DNA from: Algihabitans albus
Lineage (GTDB): Bacteria; Pseudomonadota; Alphaproteobacteria; Kiloniellales; DSM-21159
DNA length: 64,000 nucleotides
Assembly: GCF_003572205.1 (NCBI RefSeq)
Contig: NZ_QXNY01000002.1
Coordinates: 434,001 to 498,000, forward strand
Direction of reading: 5' to 3'
Shown here: positions 46,022 through 55,369 of the stretch, piece after piece
How the letters are laid out: every line of letters starts with the position of its first letter
Numbering within the stretch: the first letter of the stretch is position 1
Notes under the pieces: generated by a model
Told to the model about the DNA's origin: nothing
The model's database searches: none
The model's input: the letters and a program-made list of their open reading frames with translations, nothing else
Position numbers and translations under genes: made by a program

Positions 46022-46981
46022 ATGGTCATCGACGGTTTCTTGATCTTCGTCATCGTCGCCACGATCCTGGTGGTCGGTCTGGTTCTGCTCAGTGCCCGGG
46101 TCGTTCCCCAGGGGTTCGAGTACACCGTCGAGCGCTTCGGCCGCTGGCGCGGCACCCTGCAGCCAGGCCTTCATTTCATCGTCCCTGTCGTCGATACGAT
46201 CGGTCGCAATATCAGTGTGATGGAGACTGTTTTGAATATTCCGTCTCAGTCCGTGATCACACGCGACAACGCCGAGGTCGAAGTCGATGCCGTGGTCTTC
46301 TACCGGGTCGTGGATTCGGCTAAGGCCGCCTATCAGGTCGACAAGTTGGAAGCGGCGATCGAGAACCTGGCCATGACCAACATTCGCACCGTGCTCGGCT
46401 CCCTGGAGATGGACCAGGCGCTGTCGGAGCGGGAGGCGATGAACCGCAAGCTGCTGTCCGTTATCGACGAAGCGACGAGCACCTGGGGCGTACAGGTGCG
46501 CCGGGTCGAGATCCGGGACATCTCGCCGCCCCAGAACCTCGTTGCCGCGATGTCGCGACAGATGGAGGCGGAGCGTCACCGCCGTGCGGAGGTCACGCTC
46601 GCCGAGGGCAAGAAGGCTGCGGCCATTCTGGAGGCCGAAGGCCGGCGGGAAGCGGCCTTCCGCGACGCCGAGGCGCGCGAGCGTTCAGCCGAAGCCGAGG
46701 CGAAGTCGACGCAGTTGGTCTCGGATGCGATCCAGGCCGGCGATGCCCAGGCTTTGCAGTACTTTGTCGGCCAGCAGTACGTCGAGGCCCTGAAGGCCTT
46801 CGCCGGCTCGCCGAACCAGAAGGTTCTGCTCATGCCGCTCGAGACCACCGGTGTGCTCGGCAGCTTGGCCGGTGTCGCCGAGTTGCTGCGCGACAGCCTG
46901 ACGGCGGACGAGTCGGGAGCGCCGCGCCGCCGCGGCCGCAGCGCTCTTCCGACCTCCGGCGACCCTTCCGGCCAGGCTTGA
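46022..46981 (+). CDS. SPFH/Band 7 (stomatin, QmcA-like) membrane protein
   Basis: The 319-residue protein has an N-terminal membrane anchor (residues 5-27) and a Band 7 domain (about 30-200) with VVPQGFEYTVERFGRWRGTLQPGLHFIVPVVDTI. A charged coiled-coil region (GKKAAAILEAEGRREAAFRDAEARERSAEAEAKS) follows. Stomatin-family proteins build membrane microdomain oligomers and regulate proteases or quality control. The adjacent NfeD gene makes a typical pair. Confidence 0.93.
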   Translation: MVIDGFLIFVIVATILVVGLVLLSARVVPQGFEYTVERFGRWRGTLQPGLHFIVPVVDTIGRNISVMETVLNIPSQSVITRDNAEVEVDAVVFYRVVDSAKAAYQVDKLEAAIENLAMTNIRTVLGSLEMDQALSEREAMNRKLLSVIDEATSTWGVQVRRVEIRDISPPQNLVAAMSRQMEAERHRRAEVTLAEGKKAAAILEAEGRREAAFRDAEARERSAEAEAKSTQLVSDAIQAGDAQALQYFVGQQYVEALKAFAGSPNQKVLLMPLETTGVLGSLAGVAELLRDSLTADESGAPRRRGRSALPTSGDPSGQA

Positions 46982-47056
46982 GCGCCGCTCCGCGTCCGCC
47001 CGGTCCGTCTGTAACGGCCCCACGGCTCTTGCCAGACGATTTCGCAGGCTCCTCGC

Positions 47057-47067
47057 AAAGGAGGTGA
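47057..47067 (+). promoter_or_regulatory. Full-length Shine-Dalgarno of nfeD
   Basis: AAAGGAGGTGA is complementary to the anti-SD of 16S rRNA over eleven bases and lies four bases before the nfeD ATG. This is much stronger than the ribosome-binding sites of its neighbours. Confidence 0.8.
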
Positions 47068-47071
47068 CAGC

Positions 47072-47560
47072 ATGACCTTCGTCTGGTGGCATTGGGTGGC
47101 GCTCGGAGTGATCTTGATCGGTGCCGAACTGGCACTGCCCGGGTTGGTCCTGCTCTGGTTCGGTATCGGCGCTCTGCTCGTCGGCGTGCTCTTGACGCTC
47201 GCTCCCGAACTGGCTCTGAGCTGGCAGATCGCGATCTTCGCGGCGACCTCGGTTCTGGCGACTTTGCTCTCGCGCCTCTGGTTGCGCCGCTTCGGCGGCA
47301 GCGGCGGAGCGCCAAGCCTGAATCGGCCCGACGAAGGCTTGGCCGGACGCGTGTTCCGGCTGGACGCCCCGATCGAGTTCGGCTCCGGCCACCTTTGGAT
47401 CGGCGATGTCCGCTGGCGAATTGTCGGGCCCGATCTACCGGCCGGCAAGAAGGTCCGTGTCGTCGCTTGGGACAAGGTGGCGGCGGCTTTGACGGTTGAG
47501 CCGGCCGTGACGGAGACGCCGACGCAATCCAAGACCGGCCTATCCGACGGGACGCCTTAG
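47072..47560 (+). CDS. nfeD: NfeD-family membrane protein
   Basis: The 162-residue protein has two to three membrane helices (residues 5-75) and a C-terminal OB-fold (about 95-160, GLAGRVFRLDAPIEFGSGHLWIGDVRWRIVGPDLPAGKKVRVVAWD). This is the NfeD short form that partners stomatin-like SPFH proteins. It is 90 bp after the SPFH gene. Confidence 0.93.
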   Translation: MTFVWWHWVALGVILIGAELALPGLVLLWFGIGALLVGVLLTLAPELALSWQIAIFAATSVLATLLSRLWLRRFGGSGGAPSLNRPDEGLAGRVFRLDAPIEFGSGHLWIGDVRWRIVGPDLPAGKKVRVVAWDKVAAALTVEPAVTETPTQSKTGLSDGTP

Positions 47561-47588
47561 CCCCTTTGCAAACCCCGCCGTGGCGGCT

Positions 47589-50500
47589 TTACGCCGCTAG
47601 CGCCGCCGCCTTTCCAAGCTGCTCCAACAAACGGCGGACACCGCGCATGCGCTGGTTCGGCCCGTCCCAGTCCCGCTTGTAGACGAGCTTGTGATCGGGC
47701 CGCAGCTTCACCGTGCCGGCCTGAGCCTGAATGAACTGCACGAGGCCTTGCGGATTGGCGAAGAGATCGCCGCGGAAAGCGATCACCGCACCTTTCGGCC
47801 CGGCATCGACCTTCTCGACACCGGCATCGCGGCAAAGCCGCTTGATCGCGATGACGTCGAGCAGGTTCTGCACCTCGTCGGGCAGCGGTCCGAACCGATC
47901 CACAAGTTCGGCTGCGAAGGCGTCGATCTCGATCTTGTCGACCAGTTGCGAGAGCCGCCGATAGAGGCCCAGTCGCACATGCAGGTCGGGGACGTAGACT
48001 TCGGGGATCAGCACGGCCGTCCCGAGGTTGATCTGCGGCGCCCAGGTCTCCCCTGTCCCGCCGGCCGGGCCCTGGGCTTCGCCCCCACGCTCCCGGACCG
48101 CCGCCACGGCCTCCTCGAGCATCTGTTGGTAAAGCTCGATGCCGACTTCCCGGATGTGGCCCGATTGCTCCTCCCCCAAGAGGTTGCCGGCGCCGCGAAT
48201 GTCGAGATCGTGGCTGGCCAGCGTGAAGCCGGCGCCCAGCGTGTCGAGGGTCTGCATGACGTGCAGGCGCTTCTCGGCGGCGCTTGAGAGAATGCGTCCC
48301 GGCGGCAAGGTGAGGTAGGCGTAGCCGCGCTGCTTGCCGCGACCGATACGTCCGCGAAGCTGATAGAGCTGCGATAGACCGAACATGTCGGCCCGGTGGA
48401 TGACCATGGTGTTGGCGGTCGGAATGTCGAGACCGGATTCGACGATGTTGGTCGAAAGCAGCACGTCGAACTTGCGGTCGACGAAGTCCGTCATGGTCTC
48501 TTCCAGGCGGCTCGGCGCCATACGGCCGTGCGCCACCGCGACCTTGACCTCCGGCACCAGCTTCGTCAGCCGCTCGCGCAACTCCTCCAGATCCTCGATC
48601 CGCGGGCAGACGTAGAAGGTCTGGCCGCCGCGATGGTACTCGCGCAAGATGGCCTCGCGCACCACCACCGGGTCGTAGGGCAGCACGAAGGTCCGCACCG
48701 CCAGGCGGTCCACCGGCGGCGTGGCGATCAGACTCATCTCCTTCACGCCGGACAAGGCCAACTGCAGCGTTCGCGGGATGGGCGTCGCCGTCAGCGTCAG
48801 CACGTGCACCTCGGCGCGGAGCTGTTTCAGGCGCTCCTTCTGCTTGACGCCGAAGTGCTGTTCTTCGTCGACGATCATCAGACCGAGGTCTTTGAATTTC
48901 ACCGAGTTGGACAGCAGCGCGTGAGTGCCGACGACAATGTCGATCGTGCCGGCCTCCAGCTCCTTCTTCACCTTGGCCGTATCCTTGGCCGTCACCAGGC
49001 GACTGAGTTGCCCGACGCGCACGGGCAAGCCGGCGAAGCGGTCCTTCACGGTCGCGTAGTGTTGCCGCGCCAAGAGGGTGGTCGGCACGGCAATGGCGAC
49101 CTGGTGGCCGTTCAAGGCGGAGACGAAGGCGGCGCGCAGCGCAATCTCGGTCTTTCCGAAACCGACATCGCCGCAGACCAGACGGTCCATCGGCTTGCCG
49201 GAGTTGAGATCGGTCAGGGTCTCCTCAATCGCGCGCAACTGGTCGTCCGTTTCCGGATAGGGGAACCGCGCGGCGAACTCGTCGTAGAGGCCCTCGGGCC
49301 GCGGCACCGCCTCGGCCTGGCGGAGTTCCCGTTCGGCCGCGATCTTGATCAACTCGTTGGCGATTTCGCGGATGCGCTCCTTGACCTTGGCCTTGCGGGC
49401 CTGCCATCCGCCCTGCCCCAGCCGGTCCAGCTCGACCGAGGCCTCCTCGCCGCCGAAGCGGGACAGCACCTCGATGTTTTCCACCGGGACGTAGAGCTTG
49501 TCGCCGCCGTGGTAGATGACGCGCAGGCAATCGTGCGCGGCTCCGCCGATGTCGAGCGTTTCCAGGCTGTCGTATCGGCCGATGCCGAATTCGACATGCA
49601 CCACGTGATCGCCTTCGGCCAGAGTCGAGACTTCGGTCAGGAAGTTCTCCGGCCGCCGGCGCCGTACCTGTGCGCGGGCGATGCGCTCGCCCAGAACGTC
49701 GGTTTCGGTCAGCACCGTCAGGTCGGCGGTTCCGAAACCGCGCTCCAGGCTCAGCGCGACCACCCCCAGGGTCCCGGCCGGCAACTGCTGCGCGGCCCCC
49801 CAGCTCTCGACGGACGTCTGCGGCGTCAGGCCGTGGTCGGCCAGAACATGGGCCAGACGGTCGCGGCTGCCGCGCGAGTAGCCGACCAGCAGGACTCTGC
49901 GTCCGGCCGCTTGCTCGGCGGCGACGTAGTCCTTGACCGCGTCGTAGAGCTGAGACTCCCCGGCCAGGCGCTCCGCCGCGAAGTCGGGCCCACGCCTGCC
50001 GCCGGCATCGACGATCCCGGCCATGTCGTCGGGTCCGGCAAAGGGCGAGAGGTCCCCCGTCGCCCGTGCCTCCAGCCGCTCCTTCCATTCCTGCGCGGTG
50101 AGGTAGAGCGCCTCGGGCCGCAAGGGATTGTAGACACCGGCGGTGGCCGCTTCGGCCCGGCCCAGTGTCTGACGCGCATCGTAGAAGTCGGCGACGGTCT
50201 CCAGCCGCGTGTCCTTGATTTCCTCCGCCTGATGATCGAGCGTGATCCGCGCCGCCGGCAGATAGTCGAAGAGCGTATCGAGCCGCTCGTAGAACAGAGG
50301 CAGCCAATGCTCCATGCCGGGATGCGGCCGGGCCGCACTTACGGATTCATAGAGCGGATCGCCGCCCGTCTGCGCCCCGAAAGCCTTGCGGTAGCCGCTG
50401 CGGAACCGCTCGATACTTTCCGACTCCAGCAACACTTCACTGACCGGTTTCAGGCTTAGGCGTTCGGCCTTGCCGCTGGAGATCTGCGTCAACGGGTCGA

Positions 50501-51086
50501 AACTGCGGATCGATTCCAGCTCGTCGCCGAAAAAGTCCAGACGCAGCGGCTGCTCCGCCCCCGGCGGAAACACGTCGAGCAGGCCGCCGCGCAAGGCGTA
50601 TTCGCCCGGCTCCCCCACCGTCTCGACGCGCAGGTATCCGTTATCCGCGAAGAAGGCCGTCAGGCTTTCGACCGCGAGCCGGTCGCCCGGCTTCGCATCC
50701 AGCGAGCGTCCGGCCAGGGCCTCGCGCGGCAGGACCCGCTGCATCAGCGCGCTGACGGTCGTCACGACGAGCAGCCCGCCGGGACCCGCCTGGTCGCTGC
50801 GCAAACGGGTCAAGGTCGCCAGCCGGCGGGCCACGATATCCCGGTGCGGACTGACCCGGTCGTAGGGCAGACAGTCCCACGCCGGGAAAAGCAGGACCTC
50901 GGCCTTCGGCGCGAAAAAGGCCACCGCCTCGGCCAGACGGGTCATCCGCTGGTCGTCGCGGGCGACATGCAGGTGGGCCTGTACCGGCGCGACGGCCAGC
51001 GCCTGCGCAATCAGCAGCGCATCCAATCCCTCGGGCGCGTTGACGATCCGTCGTCGCCCGGGAGCACTCAAAACCTGGTGCAACAC
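47589..51086 (-). CDS. mfd: Transcription-repair coupling factor Mfd
   Basis: Mfd removes RNA polymerase stalled at lesions and recruits UvrA. The 1165-residue protein has the UvrB-like N-terminal damage-recognition module. The CarD-like RNA polymerase interaction domain follows (LAEGDHVVHVEFGIGRYDSLETL), then the RecG-like motor with Walker A CGDVGFGKTEIALRAAF, DEEQHFGVKQKERL and TATPIPRTLQL, then the TRCF C-terminal domain. Length is close to E. coli (1148). GTG start at 51086. Convergent with nfeD, 34 bp upstream of the sdhE stop. Confidence 0.98.
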   Translation of the reverse strand: MLHQVLSAPGRRRIVNAPEGLDALLIAQALAVAPVQAHLHVARDDQRMTRLAEAVAFFAPKAEVLLFPAWDCLPYDRVSPHRDIVARRLATLTRLRSDQAGPGGLLVVTTVSALMQRVLPREALAGRSLDAKPGDRLAVESLTAFFADNGYLRVETVGEPGEYALRGGLLDVFPPGAEQPLRLDFFGDELESIRSFDPLTQISSGKAERLSLKPVSEVLLESESIERFRSGYRKAFGAQTGGDPLYESVSAARPHPGMEHWLPLFYERLDTLFDYLPAARITLDHQAEEIKDTRLETVADFYDARQTLGRAEAATAGVYNPLRPEALYLTAQEWKERLEARATGDLSPFAGPDDMAGIVDAGGRRGPDFAAERLAGESQLYDAVKDYVAAEQAAGRRVLLVGYSRGSRDRLAHVLADHGLTPQTSVESWGAAQQLPAGTLGVVALSLERGFGTADLTVLTETDVLGERIARAQVRRRRPENFLTEVSTLAEGDHVVHVEFGIGRYDSLETLDIGGAAHDCLRVIYHGGDKLYVPVENIEVLSRFGGEEASVELDRLGQGGWQARKAKVKERIREIANELIKIAAERELRQAEAVPRPEGLYDEFAARFPYPETDDQLRAIEETLTDLNSGKPMDRLVCGDVGFGKTEIALRAAFVSALNGHQVAIAVPTTLLARQHYATVKDRFAGLPVRVGQLSRLVTAKDTAKVKKELEAGTIDIVVGTHALLSNSVKFKDLGLMIVDEEQHFGVKQKERLKQLRAEVHVLTLTATPIPRTLQLALSGVKEMSLIATPPVDRLAVRTFVLPYDPVVVREAILREYHRGGQTFYVCPRIEDLEELRERLTKLVPEVKVAVAHGRMAPSRLEETMTDFVDRKFDVLLSTNIVESGLDIPTANTMVIHRADMFGLSQLYQLRGRIGRGKQRGYAYLTLPPGRILSSAAEKRLHVMQTLDTLGAGFTLASHDLDIRGAGNLLGEEQSGHIREVGIELYQQMLEEAVAAVRERGGEAQGPAGGTGETWAPQINLGTAVLIPEVYVPDLHVRLGLYRRLSQLVDKIEIDAFAAELVDRFGPLPDEVQNLLDVIAIKRLCRDAGVEKVDAGPKGAVIAFRGDLFANPQGLVQFIQAQAGTVKLRPDHKLVYKRDWDGPNQRMRGVRRLLEQLGKAAALAA

Positions 51087-51119
51087 GTGTTTTGTACCGG
51101 AAAGCTTAGATGGTTGAGG

Positions 51120-51410
51120 TCAGCTGGTAACGGGCTTGTACTCGAAGGCGCGCATCAAACGCATCACATCGTGGTCGAGGTCGGTCGGAGGATCGCTACG
51201 CCCGATCATCCAGGCGTAAAGATCGGGATCCGACTCCAGCAGCAGCCCCTCGAACCTGTCGAGCTGCTGCGACTCGAAGCCCGCGAGATAGGCGTCGGCG
51301 AAGCTGCCGACCAGCAGATCCATCTCCCGGGTTCCCCGATGCCACGCGCGAAACCGCAAGCGTTTCCGCCGTGTTTCCAGTGATTCGCCGCCTGGCGATT
51401 CGTCCTGCAT
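51120..51410 (-). CDS. sdhE: FAD assembly factor SdhE (succinate dehydrogenase assembly)
   Basis: SdhE assists covalent flavinylation of SdhA. The 96-residue protein has the diagnostic RG-x-x-E motif in the first helix (WHRGTREMDLLVGSFA) and is otherwise all helical. It sits between mfd (same strand) and divergent recG, the usual alphaproteobacterial location. Length is standard. Confidence 0.95.
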   Translation of the reverse strand: MQDESPGGESLETRRKRLRFRAWHRGTREMDLLVGSFADAYLAGFESQQLDRFEGLLLESDPDLYAWMIGRSDPPTDLDHDVMRLMRAFEYKPVTS

Positions 51411-51524
51411 GTCGTCTCCGTTCTCCTGGCGCTAGGATATAGACCGTCGCGCGCCGCCTGTCAGCCGGGCCGGTGTCGCGGCAGCGCCCTTTCCTTCCAG
51501 GCTTTGTTCCGTCAAGAAACGCTC

Positions 51525-53606
51525 GTGCGGCCGACGATCCTCAATCCTCTCTTCGCCGAGATCACCGCCCTGCCGGGCGTCGGGCCCCGGTTTGCCAAAC
51601 TCTTCGCCAAGCTGGCGGGGGCGCGCGCCGTGGACCTCTGTTGGCATCTGCCGACGGGCTTGATCGACCGCTCCTATCAGCCGCGGCTGGCCGAGGCCGA
51701 AATCGGGCGGGTGGCCACCGTCACGGTCACCGTGATCGCCATCGAGCCGGGACGCACGACGCGGCAGCCGCTGCGGGTCCGCTGCGAGGACGCGACCTCG
51801 ACGCTCGATCTCGTCTTCTTTCACGCAAAGTCCGACTGGATCGCCAAACAGCTCCCGCTCGGCGCCACGCGGGTCGTGAGCGGCAAGGTCGAGGCCTTCG
51901 GCAGTCATCTGCAGATGGTCCATCCGGACTACATTGCTTCGCCCGAGGAAAAGGACAGCCTCGCCGGCGTCGAGCCCGTCTATCCCTTGACCGCCGGACT
52001 GACGCCGAAGACCGTGGCGAAGGCCGTGCGCGCCGCCGTGGCGCGGGCTCCGGAGCTGCCCGAGTGGCTGGACCCGGCGCTGCAACGTCAGCGCGGCTGG
52101 CCCGGCTGGCAGGCGGCCCTGCGGGCGGTTCACCACCCGGAGGGCGCGGGCGACCTCGAGCCCGCCGCGACGGCACGTCAACGCCTGGCCTACGACGAGC
52201 TGCTGGCGAACCAGTTGGCGCTCGCGATCGTGCGCCTCAACCAACGCAAGGCGCGCGGGCGCGCGCTGCGCGGCGATGGTGGTCTGACCGCCAAGGCGCT
52301 GGCCGCCCTGCCCTTCGCGTTGACGGCGGCGCAACAGGAGGCCTGGACGGAGATCGCAGCCGATCTGGCGACCGAGACCCGCATGCTCCGGCTGCTGCAA
52401 GGCGACGTCGGCAGCGGAAAGACCGTAGTCGCGCTGCTGGCTATGCTGACCGCCGTGGAGGCCGGGCATCAGGCGGCCTTGATGGCGCCGACCGAACTGT
52501 TGGCGCGCCAACACTACGAAACGATCGCGCCGCTGGCCGAGGCCGCCGGCATCGAGGTGCTGGTGCTGACCGGCCGCGACAAGGGCAAGACCCGCCAGGC
52601 GGCCTTGGCGCGGCTGGCCGACGGATCCGCCAAACTGGCGATCGGGACCCACGCGCTGTTTCAGCAGGAGGTCGCCTTTGCCGACCTGGGGCTTGCCGTG
52701 ATCGACGAACAGCACCGCTTCGGCGTCCATCAGCGCCTCTCGCTGGCGGCCAAGGGGCGGGCCGTCGACGTGCTGGTCATGACGGCGACGCCGATCCCGC
52801 GCACCCTGGTGCTGACGGCCTACGGCGACATGGAGTCCTCGCGGATCACCGGCAAGCCGCCGGGCCGCCAGCCGGTCGACACGCGTACTCTGCCGCTGGA
52901 GCGTCTGGAAGAGGTGGTGGAGGCCGTCGGCCGCAAGATCGCCGAGGGCGGCAAGGTCTACTGGGTCTGTCCTCTGGTCGAGGAGAGCGAGACCGGCGAT
53001 CTCGCCGCGGCCGAGGAACGCTACGCGCTGCTGGCCGAGCGCTTCCCCGGCAAGGCCGGCCTGCTGCACGGGCGCATGAAGGCAGCCGACAAGGATGCCG
53101 TCATGGCCGGCTTCGCCGGAGGACCGCTGCAGTTGCTGGTCGCCACCACCGTGATCGAAGTCGGAGTCAACGTGCCCAGCGCGACGGTCATGGTGGTCGA
53201 GCAGGCCGAGCGCTTCGGCCTCGCCCAACTACATCAACTGCGCGGCCGCATCGGACGCGGGTCCGAGAAATCCATCTGCCTGCTGCTCTACGCCTCGCCC
53301 CTCGGGCAGGTCGCGCGCGAACGCCTGAAGGTGCTGCGCGAGACCGACGACGGCTTCCGCATCGCCGAAACCGACCTGGAGCTGCGCGGCGCCGGCGAGC
53401 TTCTGGGAACCCGGCAGTCCGGCCTGCCTCAGTTTCGCCTCGCCGATCTGGACCGGCAAGCCGACCTGCTGGCCGTCGCCCGCGACGACGCCCGCCTGAT
53501 CCTGGAGCGCGATCCCGAGCTACAAAACCCGCGCGGCCAGGCCCTGCGGGTGCTGCTCTACCTCTTCGAACGGGACGAGGGCATCCGCTATCTGCGCTCC
53601 GGTTGA
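51525..53606 (+). CDS. recG: ATP-dependent DNA helicase RecG
   Basis: RecG remodels stalled replication forks and Holliday junctions. The 693-residue protein has the OB-fold wedge domain (about 50-160, with the GPR motif LPGVGPRFAKLFAKL before it), Walker A LLQGDVGSGKTVVALLAML, IDEQHRFGVHQRL and TATPIPRTLVLTAYGD. The TRG-motif region VFPL-like LRGRIGRGSEKS follows. GTG at 51525 gives the orthologue-like N-terminus RPTILNPLF; a TTG at 51504 is the alternative. Confidence 0.97.
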   Translation: MRPTILNPLFAEITALPGVGPRFAKLFAKLAGARAVDLCWHLPTGLIDRSYQPRLAEAEIGRVATVTVTVIAIEPGRTTRQPLRVRCEDATSTLDLVFFHAKSDWIAKQLPLGATRVVSGKVEAFGSHLQMVHPDYIASPEEKDSLAGVEPVYPLTAGLTPKTVAKAVRAAVARAPELPEWLDPALQRQRGWPGWQAALRAVHHPEGAGDLEPAATARQRLAYDELLANQLALAIVRLNQRKARGRALRGDGGLTAKALAALPFALTAAQQEAWTEIAADLATETRMLRLLQGDVGSGKTVVALLAMLTAVEAGHQAALMAPTELLARQHYETIAPLAEAAGIEVLVLTGRDKGKTRQAALARLADGSAKLAIGTHALFQQEVAFADLGLAVIDEQHRFGVHQRLSLAAKGRAVDVLVMTATPIPRTLVLTAYGDMESSRITGKPPGRQPVDTRTLPLERLEEVVEAVGRKIAEGGKVYWVCPLVEESETGDLAAAEERYALLAERFPGKAGLLHGRMKAADKDAVMAGFAGGPLQLLVATTVIEVGVNVPSATVMVVEQAERFGLAQLHQLRGRIGRGSEKSICLLLYASPLGQVARERLKVLRETDDGFRIAETDLELRGAGELLGTRQSGLPQFRLADLDRQADLLAVARDDARLILERDPELQNPRGQALRVLLYLFERDEGIRYLRSG

Positions 53607-53615
53607 CGGAAGCGC

Positions 53616-53650
53616 AGAGGGCGCGCTGTCCGAGGGCAGGATCGCCCTCT
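53616..53650. terminator. Hairpin between convergent recG and hydrolase gene
   Basis: Perfect 8-bp arms AGAGGGCG and CGCCCTCT flank a 19-nt loop in the 42-bp gap, overlapping the stop codon of the minus-strand gene. It could end transcripts from both sides, but no T run is present. Confidence 0.45.
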
Positions 53651-55295
53651 AGTCCTCGGCCAGATGCCTTTGGCGAACCGGCCCCCTGTACTTCGAAGTG
53701 AGGTCTTCCGGGACCTCGGTTCCATCCTGGAGGAACGGCAGGATGCCGCGCCTGAGCGAGCGGCCGCGCATCGCGTCGATATCGGCCTCGGAGCGCGTGA
53801 CGCGCTGCGCCATCCGCCGTCCCCAGAGCGCGAGATCGTCATAGAGCTTCACCCGCACCTCGGCGTGATCCGGACTGTCGCCGAGATCGCGGAACTCCTC
53901 CGGATCGCGTTCCAGATCGAACAGCATCGGGCGGAAACCGCCCTCGGCATGGATCAGCTTCCAGCGGCGGTCGGCAACCATGAAGAGCCGCGCGTCCCGC
54001 GCGCTGACCCCGAGCGTCTCGCGCATCGGCGTGACGGAGTAGTCGTATTCACTGATCACGAAATCGCGCCAAACCGATGGAGCTTCTCCGCGCAGGAAGG
54101 GCATCAGCGAGCGCCCCTCGATGATGTGGTCGGGGACCTCTCCGCCGGCGACCTCGACGAAAGTCGCGGCCAGGTCGATGCTCTCCACCAGCGCGTCGCA
54201 GGTCGTACCGCGGGTCGCATCCGCCTCCGGCCGGGGGTCGTAGACGATCAGGGGGATCTTCACGGAAGGATCGTGGAACAGATCCTTCTCGCCGAGCCAG
54301 TGATCGCCCAGGTAATCGCCATGATCGGAGGTCAGGACGATCATGGTGTCCCGCATCCGCCCGGCCGCCTCGAGATAGGCGAAGAGACGGCCCATTTGAT
54401 CGTCGGCCTGCTTGACGAGCCCCATGTAGGCGGGGATCACCTTTCGCCGCACCTCGTCTCTCTGGAAGGCCTGGCCGATCCGGTTGCCCATGAAGGCGGC
54501 ATAGATGGGGTGGGGCGACTCCCGTTCGATCTCGCTGCGGACGGCCGCCGGCACGTGGTTCGCGCCATAGAGCGCGTGGTAAGGCGCCGGCACGATGTAG
54601 GGCCAATGCGGTTTGATGTAGCTGAGATGGCAGCAGAAGGGCGTCGCGGCCTGTTCCAGAAACCGCAGCGCTTCGCCGGTCAGCCAGGGCGTCTCGCTGT
54701 CCTCCTCGCGGACGTTGGCCGGCTTGTCGGCGTTTTCGAAGAACCAGCCGGTCGCGATCTCCTCGCCTTCGACCCCGGCATTTGCGTAGTCGGCCCAGGG
54801 ATTCTCTCCGTCGTAGCCCCGGGCCTTGAGGTACTCGTTGTAGGGGCTGCGTTTCGCGTCGTAGAAGCCGTCCGGACCTTCCGCCCAAAGCCCGTCGTCG
54901 CGCACCCAGGCATCGAAGCCGCATTCCGCCTGACGGGCGCCGATCAGACTGTCGGGCGACAGCCCGAGCCGCTCCATCCCCTCCGCATCGGCCTTCATGT
55001 GGGTCTTGCCGACAAGCCAGCAGTCCATGCCGAGCCTGCGCAGATGATCGCCCAAGGTGACCTCTCCGACCCTGAGCGGAAAGCCGTTCCACTGCGCGCC
55101 GTGGGAGGAGGTATAGCGCCCGGTGTAGAAGCTCATGCGGGACGCGCCGCAGATCGGCGATTGGGCATAGGCGCGTGTGAAGCGAACGCCCTTGGCCGCG
55201 AGCGCGTCGATATTGGGCGTATGAAGGTGGGGATGTCCGGCGCAGCTCAGGTAGTCGAAACGAAGCTGGTCGAACATGATGAAGAGAATGTTCAT
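53649..55295 (-). CDS. Sulfatase-superfamily hydrolase, phosphonate monoester hydrolase-like
   Basis: The 548-residue enzyme belongs to the formylglycine-dependent sulfatase group. The nucleophile motif is C49-GASR-MSFYTGRYTS, whose Cys would be converted to formylglycine. Metal-site residues are in the N-terminal MFDQLR (Asp9-Gln10) and in TSDHGDYLGDHWLGEKDLF, and C-terminal GG/RDPEEF segments resemble PMH. Aspects shared with bacterial phosphonate monoester hydrolases (FDQLR, YDYSV-like turn, FDLERDPEEF) suggest action on organic sulfate or phosphate/phosphonate esters. The ATG at 55295 is chosen; one at 55313 is possible. It probably lacks a signal peptide, so it is cytosolic, acting after uptake by the adjacent TRAP system. 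Confidence 0.85.
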   Translation of the reverse strand: MNILFIMFDQLRFDYLSCAGHPHLHTPNIDALAAKGVRFTRAYAQSPICGASRMSFYTGRYTSSHGAQWNGFPLRVGEVTLGDHLRRLGMDCWLVGKTHMKADAEGMERLGLSPDSLIGARQAECGFDAWVRDDGLWAEGPDGFYDAKRSPYNEYLKARGYDGENPWADYANAGVEGEEIATGWFFENADKPANVREEDSETPWLTGEALRFLEQAATPFCCHLSYIKPHWPYIVPAPYHALYGANHVPAAVRSEIERESPHPIYAAFMGNRIGQAFQRDEVRRKVIPAYMGLVKQADDQMGRLFAYLEAAGRMRDTMIVLTSDHGDYLGDHWLGEKDLFHDPSVKIPLIVYDPRPEADATRGTTCDALVESIDLAATFVEVAGGEVPDHIIEGRSLMPFLRGEAPSVWRDFVISEYDYSVTPMRETLGVSARDARLFMVADRRWKLIHAEGGFRPMLFDLERDPEEFRDLGDSPDHAEVRVKLYDDLALWGRRMAQRVTRSEADIDAMRGRSLRRGILPFLQDGTEVPEDLTSKYRGPVRQRHLAED

Positions 55296-55369
55296 GGCAG
55301 GCGTTCGGTCCATCGCGAGGCCGGCCGGCTCCGGGGAACCGGCCGGCAGTTTCGGGGCGGGAAAGCGGT

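Noticed and set aside
48396-50459. Long plus-strand frame opposite mfd.
   Set aside because: Composition is typical of antisense frames in GC-rich genes and no start signals or motifs are seen.
51432-53228. Long minus-strand frame opposite recG.
   Set aside because: Antisense shadow; recG motifs on the plus strand are intact.
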